This document shows positions 1-8,312 of a DNA stretch of 64,000 nucleotides, one piece after another (position 1 is the stretch's first letter; each line of letters begins with the position of its first letter). The stretch is taken from the NCBI GenBank assembly GCA_022822665.1, contig JAJEAR010000070.1, positions 62,001 through 126,000 of the forward strand, read 5' to 3'. A model generated the notes under the pieces. That model was not told the DNA's origin. It saw only the letters and a program-made list of their open reading frames with translations, and did not search any database. The position numbers and the translations under genes were made by a program. The stretch comes from Alphaproteobacteria bacterium. Lineage in GTDB: Bacteria; Pseudomonadota; Alphaproteobacteria; Thalassobaculales; Thalassobaculaceae.

Positions 1-485
1 AGCGTCGGGCGGAGCATCTCGCGGACCAGCTGTTCCACGGTGATGCCCGGGGCGCCGGGAGAGGACTCGTTCTGGTGCGCCGCCAGGGTCGCGCCCAGTT
101 CCGAGAACATCTGCGCCGCGGCCTGGGCCCGGTCCTGCGAGATCAGTCCCGGGTCCGTTCCCTCCCCGCTGTCCCCACCCGGCCCTTCCGTGGCGGGTGG
201 TGATGGTTCCTGGACCGTCCGCCCCGAGCCCGTGGCGGATACCAGTGCCGGTCCCGGTCTTGGCTCGGCTGCCGGCGACGGCATCGCTGGCCTGCCGGTC
301 GCTGCCGGTGCGGTTGCCGGCACGGTGTCCGGTCGGGCGGCGGTTTCGGCAGCCGGCAGCGGCGGCCGGGTTCCGGTATCCCGGTCAGGCTCGGCACCGG
401 CCTGGGCATCACCGGTCTTTCCGATGATACGGCGGATTGACGCCAGGATGTCCTCCATGGACTTTTCTGTATCGCGCTCGTTCAT
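1..485 (-). CDS. popZ: PopZ/DUF2497 cell-pole organizing protein, C-terminus cut by window edge
   Basis: The start at 485 gives a protein opening MNERDTEKSMEDILASIRR. The SMEDILASIRR helix is the conserved N-terminus of the DUF2497/PopZ family, which assembles a polar scaffold tethering ParB and the chromosome origin in Alphaproteobacteria. A proline/alanine/glycine-rich disordered linker follows (about residues 25-125). Near the edge the sequence TVEQLVREMLRPTL matches the beginning of the conserved C-terminal oligomerization helices. About 161 codons are present and the rest lies beyond base 1. It sits downstream of tolC on the same strand, in the order pcm-like, tolC, DUF2497 familiar from alphaproteobacterial genomes; valS would be expected next, outside the window. 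The family call is firm; pole organization is inferred from the family. Confidence 0.88.
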   Translation of the reverse strand, partial: MNERDTEKSMEDILASIRRIIGKTGDAQAGAEPDRDTGTRPPLPAAETAARPDTVPATAPAATGRPAMPSPAAEPRPGPALVSATGSGRTVQEPSPPATEGPGGDSGEGTDPGLISQDRAQAAAQMFSELGATLAAHQNESSPGAPGITVEQLVREMLRPT

Positions 486-503
486 TCCTCAGTCACTCGT
501 CAT

Positions 504-528
504 GCCGGCGGTCCCGGCAAGCGCCGGC
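504..528. terminator. GC hairpin between tolC and popZ
   Basis: GCCGGCG (504-510) and CGCCGGC (522-528) form a 7-bp perfect stem with an 11-base loop in the short gap between the tolC stop and the popZ start. There is no T-tract, so it may be an attenuator, an RNA-processing stem or chance in G+C-rich DNA. Confidence 0.3.
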
Positions 529-532
529 GGGC

Positions 533-1921
533 TCAGTCAGGTGACAGACCGGTGCCCAGGTACCGGCTTCGGACATCGAGGAAGTGCCGGTCCACATCGT
601 ACAGTGTCACCGGAAGGTCGAGTGCCTGGGCGGTCAGCCGCCCCATCGCGAACTGCAGTTGCAGTGCCGCGATGAAGGCATCGCGCTCCGACTGGACGCG
701 TCGGACCTGGGCATCGAGCAGCGCCTGCTCCGCATCGAGCACGTCCAGGACGGTCCGGGCCCCGACCGTTGCCTCCTGCTCGACGCCTTCAAGCGCGATC
801 CGGGCCGACTCCTCCTCCTTGACCAGTGACTCGGTGCGCGCGAGCGACGTGGTCAGGTTCTCGTAGGCCCGAGCCGATCCCTCGATCACCGAGCGCCGGT
901 ATGACTCGACGATGATGCGGCGCCGGTTGGCTTCCTCCTTCGCCGCCCGCACCTGCGAGTACACGACGCCGCCACGGTAGATCGGGACCCTCAGGTCAAG
1001 TTGCACCGCAGCGGTGTTGAAGCTGTTGTCGCTGGTGCCGTTGGTGTTCTGTGACCGCTGGGCCGTGGCGGACAGGCTCGCTGCGGGCAGCAGCTCTGCC
1101 TCGATGTCGGCGACCTGCTCGTTCGCGGCGCGTGCCTGGAACTTGGTCGTGATCAGGGAAAAGTTCCCCTCCAGCGCCGTCGCGACCGCTTCCTCCTGGT
1201 CCCCGGGAATCCACGAGGCCGGCAGATCGGGCTGGGTCAGGGTCCCGGGAAGTTCGCCCATGACCCGTTCGAAGACCATGTGCGATGACACGAGGTCACC
1301 CTCGGCCCTGGTCCTGTCGGCCTGGGCGCGGGCGACACGGGATTCAGCCTGTGCCACGTCGGTACGGGTGACCTCGCCAACGGCAAACCGGTCACGCGTT
1401 GCCTGCAACTGCTTGTCGAGCCGCTCCAGGTTGTTGATCCGCAGCGCCAGAACCGATTCATCGCGCAGCACGTTGACATAGGCCGCCGACGCGTCGAGCA
1501 GCACCTGCTGTTCGGCGGCGCCGAGCCGGGCCCGTTCCGCCTGGATCTCGTTGATGGCCACGCGTTCGCGCGCCGTCCTGCGTCCGCCGTCGTAGATCGT
1601 CTGGTCGACCCTGAGCTGGCCGAGAACCGGATAGGAACGGGTCTTCAGTCTGCTTACCCTGTTCTCGCCGTGGGTGTAGGTGGCCCCGGCCTGGAACAGC
1701 GAGGAGACCGTCGGCCGCCAGGCGCCATCGGCCTGGGCAATGCGCTCGTTCGTTGTCCGCAGGGCGGCACGCGCCGCCTGCAGGTCGGGGTTGCCTTCAT
1801 AGGCCATGACCAGGGCCTCTTCGAAGGTCTGTGCGCCAGGAGATCCGGCGAGCGCCATGCACCCGGTGACAAGGCCGACCACCATGCAGAGCCGTGCGCT
1901 ACGCCTGATGTTGCCGTTCAT
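533..1921 (-). CDS. tolC: TolC family outer-membrane efflux protein
   Basis: This 462-residue protein has a signal peptide (basic start, hydrophobic stretch to about residue 30) followed by two outer-membrane-efflux repeats rich in long amphipathic helices. The first includes the typical FEEALVMAYEGNPDLQAARA opening and the second starts near the middle. TolC trimers form the outer-membrane and periplasmic channel used by RND pumps, ABC exporters and type I secretion. I chose the ATG at 1921 (MNGNIRR) because it is preceded by GGGGA and gives the signal peptide directly; the reading frame extends 116 codons further upstream without family-like sequence. Neither RND pump at 35.9-45.0 kb has its own outer-membrane factor, so this gene is a reasonable partner candidate. 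Confidence 0.93.
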   Translation of the reverse strand: MNGNIRRSARLCMVVGLVTGCMALAGSPGAQTFEEALVMAYEGNPDLQAARAALRTTNERIAQADGAWRPTVSSLFQAGATYTHGENRVSRLKTRSYPVLGQLRVDQTIYDGGRRTARERVAINEIQAERARLGAAEQQVLLDASAAYVNVLRDESVLALRINNLERLDKQLQATRDRFAVGEVTRTDVAQAESRVARAQADRTRAEGDLVSSHMVFERVMGELPGTLTQPDLPASWIPGDQEEAVATALEGNFSLITTKFQARAANEQVADIEAELLPAASLSATAQRSQNTNGTSDNSFNTAAVQLDLRVPIYRGGVVYSQVRAAKEEANRRRIIVESYRRSVIEGSARAYENLTTSLARTESLVKEEESARIALEGVEQEATVGARTVLDVLDAEQALLDAQVRRVQSERDAFIAALQLQFAMGRLTAQALDLPVTLYDVDRHFLDVRSRYLGTGLSPD

Positions 1922-2022
1922 CTCGCTACTTCCCCGATTCCGCCCGGCAATCGGACGCCCCGCCCGCGGCTCAGCGCTGCGCGGATGATTACCACCGGCC
2001 GCCACGATGACACGAACCGGCC

Positions 2023-2682
2023 CTAGAACACAAAACCGGGCCCTTGCGCGAACCCCGGAAGAAGCGGGGTCATCGCGTCGAACACTGTGCGCCGACCGAT
2101 GGTACCGCCGATCTTCTCGAAGATCACGGCCCGTCCGACCCGATCCTGATTCTCGTAGAGCACAGTGACAAGCCGGCCACCTTCCGAAAGCTGGTCGAGC
2201 AGGTTTTCCGGCACGAACCCCACGCCGCCGGCAAGCAGAATCAGGCTGAACGGCTGCTGGCTGCCGCACCCGTCGGCTGCAGGACCGGTGATGACGGCGG
2301 CGTTGTCCATTTCCAGGGCGGCCAGGTGGGCATTCCCCGCCGCCGCGAGGTCAGGGTCTTCCTCCACCGCTACCACGCTGGAGACCAGCTGCGAGAGGAT
2401 CGCGGTGGTGTAGGCCGGTCCGCAGGCGATATCGAGGGCCGCGTCGCCGGGCTGCGGCAGGGCGGTCTGCAGCAGCCGGGCCAGCACCATGGGTTCGATC
2501 AGGAACCGTCCGCTGCCGAGTTCGAGATCCTTGTCCGCATAGGCGATCGCGCGCAGCCGGTCAGGCAGGAAGCGCTCCCGCGGAACCGCCTCGAACGCCT
2601 CGAGGATCGCCGGGTCGGTAACCCTGTTGGTCCGAATCTGGTTCGCCACCATGGTGCGGCGCGTTGCGACATAGTCGGCCAT
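2023..2682 (-). CDS. Protein-L-isoaspartate O-methyltransferase family protein
   Basis: A 219-residue SAM-dependent methyltransferase. It begins [19 protein letters not shown], the characteristic opening of the Pcm family, where the 'MV..Q+R..V.D' segment precedes the fold. The SAM-binding motif I is [14 protein letters not shown] near residues 83-96. Pcm repairs isoaspartyl residues in aged proteins. Many alphaproteobacterial tolC-linked members are divergent and carry the annotation 'isoaspartate methyltransferase family' without proven repair activity, and that caution applies here. It lies 101 bases upstream of tolC on the same strand, probably co-transcribed. Confidence 0.85.
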   Translation of the reverse strand: MADYVATRRTMVANQIRTNRVTDPAILEAFEAVPRERFLPDRLRAIAYADKDLELGSGRFLIEPMVLARLLQTALPQPGDAALDIACGPAYTTAILSQLVSSVVAVEEDPDLAAAGNAHLAALEMDNAAVITGPAADGCGSQQPFSLILLAGGVGFVPENLLDQLSEGGRLVTVLYENQDRVGRAVIFEKIGGTIGRRTVFDAMTPLLPGFAQGPGFVF

Positions 2683-2748
2683 GAGTCGTCCGTGGGTCCC
2701 TTGCTGCGGCCGGGCAGGGTCCCGATATACGCCCGCATCCGCACAAAC

Positions 2749-4401
2749 TCAATCGGACCGTGCACCCGGGAGCACGTGGTCGGCGAACTGCCGGCGCAGG
2801 TCCAGTTTCGACAGCTTGCCGGTGGCTGTGTGCGGCAGCTCGTCAACGAATGCGACGTCGTCGGGCAGCCACCACCTGGCGACCTTGTCCGACAGGAACG
2901 CGTGGATGTCCTCGAGCGTGGCGCTCTGTCCCTCCTCCAGACGCGCGATCAGGAACGGGCGTTCGTCCCACTTCGGGTGCGGCATGGCGATGACGGCGCA
3001 TTCGGCGATGGCCGGGTGGCCGAGGGCCGCGTTTTCCAGGTCGATCGAACTGATCCACTCGCCGCCGGACTTGATCACGTCCTTGGTCCTGTCGATCAGT
3101 GTCAGTGTTCCGTCCTCATCAATGCGGGCAACGTCGCCCGTACGCAGCCAGCCGTCGGACGACATGGCCTGGGCGCTCGCCTCCTCGTCGCTGTGATAGC
3201 CGTCGACCACGCCGTGTCCCCGGACCTGCAGTTCCCCGAAGGCGATGCCGTCGTGCGGCAGGGAGGCCCCGCTCTCGTCGACGATCCGTATCTCGACAGT
3301 GAACATCCTGCGGCCCTGCCGGGTCTTGCGCTCGATCCTGTCGTCGAGTTCAAGCCCGGCCTCCGAGCGCAGCTGCACGCTCGAGGTCGTCCCGACCGGG
3401 CTCATCTCGGTCATTCCCCAGCCGTGGATGACGGAGACCGAATAGTCGCGCTCGAACTCCTCGATCATGGCGCGCGAGACCGCGGAACCGCCCGAGAGCA
3501 CGTATTCGAACCCGTCGGGCTTTCGCCCCCGCCGGCGCATCTCCGCCAGCATGCCGAGCCAGACCGTGGGCACGCCCCAGGCCGAGCGGACCTTCTCCGC
3601 ATCCATCAGGTCGAACACGCTCTCGCCGTCGAGCCGGGGCCCCGGAAACACCAGGTTGGCCCCGAGCAGCGGCGCGATGTAGGGCAGTCCCCAGGCGTTG
3701 GCATGAAACAGCGGAACGACGGGCAGCAGGGCGGCGTTGTCCCCGAGCCCGGTACTCGGGACCAGGGTCAGCATTCCGAGCATGTGCAGGAAGGTCGACC
3801 GGTGGGAATAGAGCACGCCCTTGGGATTGCCGGTGGTCCCGGAGGTGTAGCAGAGACTGGAGGCCGCCCTCTCGTCGAACACGGGCCAGTCGATGGTGTC
3901 CGCCTCGACCCCGATGAGTTCCTCGTAACACAGTGCACCGGGCGGGGCCGCGTCGGGCATCGCCCCCGGGTCGCACAGAACGATCACCCGCAGGTCGCTG
4001 GGCAGGTGCTCGCGCAGCGCCGCGAGCAGCGGCAGGAAAGTGACGTCGAGGAACAGCAGCCGGTCCCGGGCGTGGTTGATCACGTAGGCGAGCTGGCCGG
4101 GGTGCAGGCGCGGGTTCAGCGTGTGGCAGACGGCTCCGATACCGGAAATCGCGTAGTAGAGCTCGAAGTGCCGATAGCCGTTCCAGGCCATGGTTGCGAC
4201 CCGGTCGCCGTAGCCGATGCCGAGTCGGCGCAAGGCGTGCGCAAGCCGGGCGGTTCGTCGCGCGCAGTCGGCGTAGGTGTAGCGATGCAGGTCCCCCTCG
4301 GTCCGCCTCGAGACGATCTCGTAGTCCCTGCGCGCATCCGCGGCGTATTCGAGGATGCTCGAGATCATCATCGGCATGTCCATCATTCGACCAGCAAGCA
4401 T
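2749..4401 (-). CDS. AMP-forming acyl-CoA ligase (medium/long-chain, AlkK-like)
   Basis: A 550-residue ANL-superfamily enzyme that activates a carboxylic acid to its acyl-CoA through an acyl-adenylate. The phosphate-binding loop [11 protein letters not shown] is at residues 185-195. Further motifs are [32 protein letters not shown] (hinge) and the catalytic-lysine segment TATGKLSK close to the C-terminus. The KSGGEWISS hinge is typical of the AlkK/medium-chain branch; chain length cannot be fixed from sequence. The start at 4401 is set by a strong GGAGGAGGGG ribosome site just upstream and excludes 38 non-homologous codons. It fits the general fatty-acid catabolic theme of the window but is 67 bases from the Pcm-like gene and may be transcribed with it. 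Confidence 0.9.
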   Translation of the reverse strand: MLAGRMMDMPMMISSILEYAADARRDYEIVSRRTEGDLHRYTYADCARRTARLAHALRRLGIGYGDRVATMAWNGYRHFELYYAISGIGAVCHTLNPRLHPGQLAYVINHARDRLLFLDVTFLPLLAALREHLPSDLRVIVLCDPGAMPDAAPPGALCYEELIGVEADTIDWPVFDERAASSLCYTSGTTGNPKGVLYSHRSTFLHMLGMLTLVPSTGLGDNAALLPVVPLFHANAWGLPYIAPLLGANLVFPGPRLDGESVFDLMDAEKVRSAWGVPTVWLGMLAEMRRRGRKPDGFEYVLSGGSAVSRAMIEEFERDYSVSVIHGWGMTEMSPVGTTSSVQLRSEAGLELDDRIERKTRQGRRMFTVEIRIVDESGASLPHDGIAFGELQVRGHGVVDGYHSDEEASAQAMSSDGWLRTGDVARIDEDGTLTLIDRTKDVIKSGGEWISSIDLENAALGHPAIAECAVIAMPHPKWDERPFLIARLEEGQSATLEDIHAFLSDKVARWWLPDDVAFVDELPHTATGKLSKLDLRRQFADHVLPGARSD

Positions 4402-4477
4402 GGTCCCCTCCTCCTGCCCGGGATCTGGCGCCGCGAGTATAGCGTCCACCGGCCGGCCGTGCCGCGCGCCGTGCGGA

Positions 4478-5269
4478 TCAATGTTGCCGGTCGATGGACA
4501 TGCCGGCCAGGGCATCGAGGCCCGCCCTGTCGGTTACATCGTACCCGAGCGGCGTGACCGAGACCGCGTTGCGCCGCAGCACCGCGATGTCCTCGTCCGC
4601 TTCCGGCGTTTCGTTCTGCTTTCGCATGTAGATCCAGTAGTAATCCTGGTCCCTCAGGTCGACCCGGCGCTCGACGAACGGGATCACGGTGGCCGAATGC
4701 CCCTGGCGCGTCACCTCGACGCCGGTTACCCCGTCGGGTCCGATGGCCGGCACGTTCACGTTCGGGACGAACGACCACGGCCAGGCGTCAGCGGCGATCA
4801 GGCGGCGGACCACCTCCGGCAGCCAGGCCCGGGACGTCTGCCACGGGATGTCGTGACGCGAACCCTTCCAGGCCTGGCTGAGCGCAATCGCCGGAACTCC
4901 GAGGATGCGCGCGCTCATCGCTGCCCCGACCGTGCCGCTGAACCCGACGTCGCCGCCGATGTTGACCCCGGCATTCACCCCGGAGATCACCAGGTCCGGA
5001 GGCGTGTCGGCGAGTATCGAGCCCAGGGCGACGAACACGCAATCGGCCGGCGACCCGTCGAGCCCGAAGCGCCGGTCGCCCGCCGGTGTCAGCCGCAACG
5101 GGTGATGAAGGTTGAGTTGCCGCGACCCGCCGCTGTAGTCACCCGCGGGCGCCACGGTCCAGACCTCGTCGGCGACAGCGGCGGCGATGGACTCGGCGAC
5201 GGCAATTCCGGGCGCATCAATGCCGTCGTCGTTGGTCACCAGCACCCGGCCCAGGCGGGGAGCGCTCAT
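4478..5269 (-). CDS. surE: 5'/3'-nucleotidase SurE
   Basis: A 263-residue SurE phosphatase, which removes phosphate from nucleoside 5'- and 3'-monophosphates and is linked to survival in stationary phase. The N-terminus VLVTNDDGIDAPG (about residues 9-21) carries the paired metal-binding aspartates D14 and D15. The conserved Ser and Asn ligands lie in GDYSGGSRQLN and in the INGGVNAGVN-like segment ISGVNAGVNIG. Length is normal. The start at 5269 follows GGAGAG at good spacing; an extra 49 upstream codons are rejected. It is divergent from the SDR gene at 5496, so 5270-5495 must hold promoters in both directions. Confidence 0.93.
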   Translation of the reverse strand: MSAPRLGRVLVTNDDGIDAPGIAVAESIAAAVADEVWTVAPAGDYSGGSRQLNLHHPLRLTPAGDRRFGLDGSPADCVFVALGSILADTPPDLVISGVNAGVNIGGDVGFSGTVGAAMSARILGVPAIALSQAWKGSRHDIPWQTSRAWLPEVVRRLIAADAWPWSFVPNVNVPAIGPDGVTGVEVTRQGHSATVIPFVERRVDLRDQDYYWIYMRKQNETPEADEDIAVLRRNAVSVTPLGYDVTDRAGLDALAGMSIDRQH

Positions 5270-5435
5270 CGGCTCTCTCCGTGCAGGACACCAGCGGGAA
5301 CACGGCGACGCAGCGGTGCGCGGGTGGCGGGCAATGGAACGGTGTGCATGGGACGGATCCTTGATGGCAAGCGGGAGCGCCGGGTGACAGATACCCGCTG
5401 GCCGGTCGGCCGGCAACGTGCTTGCGGCCGGTTTC

Positions 5436-5464
5436 TCGACAGTGCTGCCGGCGCGGCCTATAAG
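5436..5464 (+). promoter_or_regulatory. Candidate sigma-70-type promoter
   Basis: TCGACA (5436-5441), a 17-base spacer and TATAAG (5459-5464) match the sigma-70 consensus well. Transcription would start near 5471, about 25 bases before the ATG at 5496. This also argues against the in-frame ATG at 5469, which would precede the transcript. Found by eye. Confidence 0.5.
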
Positions 5465-5495
5465 CCTGATGTCCGATCAGCCGGAGAAACCGGGG

Positions 5496-6278
5496 ATGTC
5501 TGCAACCATGTCCAGTCGCTTCGAAGACAGGATCGCGCTGGTGACTGGTGCCGCTTCCGGCATCGGTCTGGCGACCAGTCGCCTGTTCGCGGCCCGGGGT
5601 GCAGTGGTCGTGCTCGCCGACATCGCGTCCGGGGCCGGCGAGGACGCAGCCCGGACCCTGCGCGAGGAAGGCCGCGACGCCGTGTTCCTGTACCACGACG
5701 TGACCGATGAGGAGAGTTGGCAGCGGGTGATCGACACGGTGCGTGAACGCCATGGCCGGCTCGACATCCTGGTCAACAACGCCGGTGTCGGCACCGGCGG
5801 CTCAATCGAGGAAGCCACGCTCGAGGAATGGCGGGCGGTCCATGCGGTCAACGCCGAGGGACCGTTTCTGGGCTGCAAGCACGCGATCGGGCTGATGAAG
5901 CAGACCGGCGGGTCGATCATCAACGTCTCGAGCGTTGCCGGTATCATCGGCGCCCCGCAGCTTGCTGCCTACTGCTCATCGAAGGGAGCGGTGCGGCTGC
6001 TGACCAAGTCGGTGGCCCTGCATTGCGCGCGCCAGGGCTACGGTATCCGGTGCAATTCGGTCCACCCGTCCTACACCGACACGCCGATGGTCACGAGGAT
6101 GGTGGACGGGCACCGCGATCCGGAGCGGTACCGCCAGCGGCTCGAGGGCGCATCGCCCGCGGGACGGCTCGGAGACCCGGACGATGTCGCCGGCGCGATC
6201 CTGTATCTTGCAAGTGATGACGCGGCATTCGTCAACGGTGCCGAGATCGTGGTCGACGGCGGCCTGACCGCGACCTGA
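5496..6278 (+). CDS. Short-chain dehydrogenase/reductase (SDR), classical type
   Basis: A 260-residue NAD(P)-dependent oxidoreductase. TGAASGIG (residues 17-24) is the cofactor loop, NNAG (about 94-97) stabilizes the fold, and the catalytic set is S145/S146, Y159 and K163 (YCSSK). The acidic residue after beta-2 (LADIAS) favours NAD over NADP. The segment SVHPSYTDTPM near the C-terminus is typical of the branch including cyclopentanol and hydroxysteroid dehydrogenases, but the substrate cannot be named. The start at 5496 follows GGAG at 9 bases and lies 25 bases after the predicted transcription start; in-frame ATGs at 5469 and 5508 are alternatives. It is the first gene of a three-gene plus-strand operon. 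Confidence 0.85.
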   Translation: MSATMSSRFEDRIALVTGAASGIGLATSRLFAARGAVVVLADIASGAGEDAARTLREEGRDAVFLYHDVTDEESWQRVIDTVRERHGRLDILVNNAGVGTGGSIEEATLEEWRAVHAVNAEGPFLGCKHAIGLMKQTGGSIINVSSVAGIIGAPQLAAYCSSKGAVRLLTKSVALHCARQGYGIRCNSVHPSYTDTPMVTRMVDGHRDPERYRQRLEGASPAGRLGDPDDVAGAILYLASDDAAFVNGAEIVVDGGLTAT

Positions 6279-6295
6279 ACGGGAGGCTCGGGAAC

Positions 6296-7060
6296 ATGTT
6301 CGAACTGCACGGCAAGGTCGCGGTGGTCACCGGGTCCACCAAGGGTATCGGCCGTTCGATCGCGGAGTGCATGGCGGGGCTCGGGGCACGGGTGGTGATC
6401 TCGAGCCGCAAGGCCGACATGTGCGACCGGGTTGCCGCCGGTATCAGGGAGAAGGGGCAGGAGGCCGTCGCAATTCCGTGCCACATCGGCAGCAAGGACG
6501 CGCTCGAACACCTGGTGACGCAGACCCGCGAAACCTGGGGGCAAATCGACATCCTGGTCTGCAACGCCGCGACCAACCCGGTCTACGGCCCGATGCGCGA
6601 CGCCGACGACCGGGCGTACGAGAAGATCATGGACACCAACGTGAAGAGCGTGTTCTGGATCGCCAACATGGTCTGCCCGGAAATGGCCGAACGGCGCGAT
6701 GGCGTGGTGATCGTGATCTCGAGCATCGGCGGCTTCAAGGGCAGCCGCAATCTCGGGCTGTATGCCCTGTCGAAGGCCGCGGAACAGCAGCTGGTCCGCA
6801 ACCTCGCGGTGGAATGGGGCCCGCACAATATCAGGGTCAACGCGATTGCTCCCGGACTGATCCGCACCGACTTCGCCCGTGAACTGTGGGAAGACCCGAA
6901 GAAGACGGCGGCGGTGGAGCGCATCACCCCGCTGGGACGCCTCGGGGATCCGGACGACATCGGCATGCTTGCGGCCGCCATGGCCGGTCCCGCCGGGCGT
7001 TACCTGACCGGACAGACCATTACCATCGACGGCGGCCGGATGATCACCGACCCGTCCTGA
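6296..7060 (+). CDS. SDR family oxidoreductase
   Basis: A 254-residue classical SDR with TGSTKGIG at residues 12-19, CNAA in place of the more usual NNAG near 89-92, and the catalytic S142/S143, Y156 and K160 (YALSK). The ending GRYLTGQTITIDGGRMI is the standard SDR C-terminus. The SSRKAD segment after beta-2 points to NADP preference. This form (GSTKGIG, INPVYGP-like loop) resembles DHRS4-like reductases acting on alcohols or ketones. It follows the previous SDR by 17 bases, with GGGAGG upstream, and is followed by the phosphotransferase after 10 bases. Confidence 0.87.
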   Translation: MFELHGKVAVVTGSTKGIGRSIAECMAGLGARVVISSRKADMCDRVAAGIREKGQEAVAIPCHIGSKDALEHLVTQTRETWGQIDILVCNAATNPVYGPMRDADDRAYEKIMDTNVKSVFWIANMVCPEMAERRDGVVIVISSIGGFKGSRNLGLYALSKAAEQQLVRNLAVEWGPHNIRVNAIAPGLIRTDFARELWEDPKKTAAVERITPLGRLGDPDDIGMLAAAMAGPAGRYLTGQTITIDGGRMITDPS

Positions 7061-7070
7061 GGAGGACGAC

Positions 7071-8123
7071 ATGGCTATCCCTGGTCCGGTCAGCAGTACC
7101 CACAGGTTCGACGAGACAGCGCTTGCACGCTACCTGGACGGCCAGGGGGTGCCGGGGTTCGGTGCCAGGATCGCGGTCCGCCAGTACCAGGGCGGACAGT
7201 CCAACCCGACCTTCGAGATCACAGCCGGCGCGTATCGGTACGTGTTGCGCAAGAAGCCGCCGGGCAAGCTGCTTCCGTCCGCGCATCTCGTCGAGCGCGA
7301 GTACCGGGTGATGAAGGCGCTGGCCGGGACCGCGGTGCCGGTGCCGGTCATGCACCACCTGTGCGAGGACGAGAAGATCATCGGCACCCCGTTCTTCCTG
7401 ATGGAGCATCTCGACGGCCGGGTCGTGGACGACACGTCGCTGCCGGGAGTGTTTGCGCCCGACGAGCGCGCCGCGATCTACGATTCCATGAACCAGGTGC
7501 TGGCGGCCCTGCACCAGGTGGATCTGGCAGCGGTGGGATTGGGGGACTTCGGCAGGACCGGCGCCTACGTCCAGCGCCAGATCGACCGCTGGACCCGCCA
7601 GTTCGAGGCAGCGAAGACCGATCCGATGCCGGACATGGACGCGCTCATGGCCTGGCTGCCCGACCGTGTTCCCGATCATGACGAAACCTCGATCGTCCAC
7701 GGTGACTACCGGATGGGAAACCTGATGCTCCATCCCGTCGAGCCGCGGGTGATCGCGGTGCTCGACTGGGAACTGTCGACGCTCGGCCATCCGCTTTCGG
7801 ACCTCGCCTACAACGTGATGCCCTGGGTCCTGCCGCATGACGGTACGTCGCTGAACGGGCTGGTCGGTCTGGATCTCGATGCCGCCGGCATTCCGGCGAT
7901 GGATGCCTACGTGCAGGCCTACGCCCGCCGCACCGGGCGGGGCGTCATCGACAGTTTCAGTTTCTTCCTCGCGTTCTCGTGTTTCCGGCTGGCCTCGATC
8001 TGCCAGGGCGTCTACGCCCGCGGCCTGCAGGGCAATGCCAGTTCCGACAATGCCGTCGAGGTGGGCGCCAAGGCGCCGCGCCTTGCCCGGATCGGCTGGG
8101 AGATCGCCCGTTCCATCGATTGA
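7071..8123 (+). CDS. ACAD10-type aminoglycoside-phosphotransferase-fold kinase
   Basis: A 350-residue APH-fold protein. The active-site loop HGDYRMGN (210-217) and metal-binding LDWELSTLGHP (231-241) are diagnostic, and the N-lobe has GGQSNPTFEI (41-50) and VLRKKPPGKLL. This subfamily corresponds to the kinase domain fused to acyl-CoA dehydrogenase in animal ACAD10/ACAD11. That domain is reported to phosphorylate 4-hydroxyacyl-CoAs, which lets the dehydrogenase partner eliminate phosphate. Here it is free-standing next to two SDRs and faces a convergent cluster with three acyl-CoA dehydrogenases, of which the 401-residue one (11159-12364) is the best partner candidate. GAGGAGG precedes the ATG. 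The kinase call is good; 4-hydroxyacyl-CoA as substrate is inferred. Confidence 0.88.
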   Translation: MAIPGPVSSTHRFDETALARYLDGQGVPGFGARIAVRQYQGGQSNPTFEITAGAYRYVLRKKPPGKLLPSAHLVEREYRVMKALAGTAVPVPVMHHLCEDEKIIGTPFFLMEHLDGRVVDDTSLPGVFAPDERAAIYDSMNQVLAALHQVDLAAVGLGDFGRTGAYVQRQIDRWTRQFEAAKTDPMPDMDALMAWLPDRVPDHDETSIVHGDYRMGNLMLHPVEPRVIAVLDWELSTLGHPLSDLAYNVMPWVLPHDGTSLNGLVGLDLDAAGIPAMDAYVQAYARRTGRGVIDSFSFFLAFSCFRLASICQGVYARGLQGNASSDNAVEVGAKAPRLARIGWEIARSID

Positions 8124-8253
8124 CCGGCGATGCCCGCCCCTCCCCGCCGACCATCCGGAAACCGGTCTTCCGGCGATCCGCCGCACCCGCCGGGAAGTCG
8201 CGCGGGACAGGCTCAGATCTGAACAGTGGCGGGCCGGGGTGCGCGGGCCTGGA

Positions 8254-8277
8254 TCCGGGACGCGGTCACGTCCCGGA
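8254..8277. terminator. Hairpin between convergent genes, likely bidirectional terminator
   Basis: TCCGGGACG (8254-8262) and CGTCCCGGA (8269-8277) form a perfect 9-bp stem with a 6-base loop in the 189-base gap between two genes whose 3' ends face each other. No U-tract follows on either strand. Position and symmetry suit a bidirectional terminator. Confidence 0.6.
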
Positions 8278-8312
8278 ACAGGCGCACGCCGGACCATGCT
8301 CCCGTCGCGGCG

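Noticed and set aside
2044-4557. 837-codon plus-strand frame opposite the methyltransferase and acyl-CoA ligase
   Set aside because: Antisense to two genes with clear catalytic motifs; no recognisable domain.
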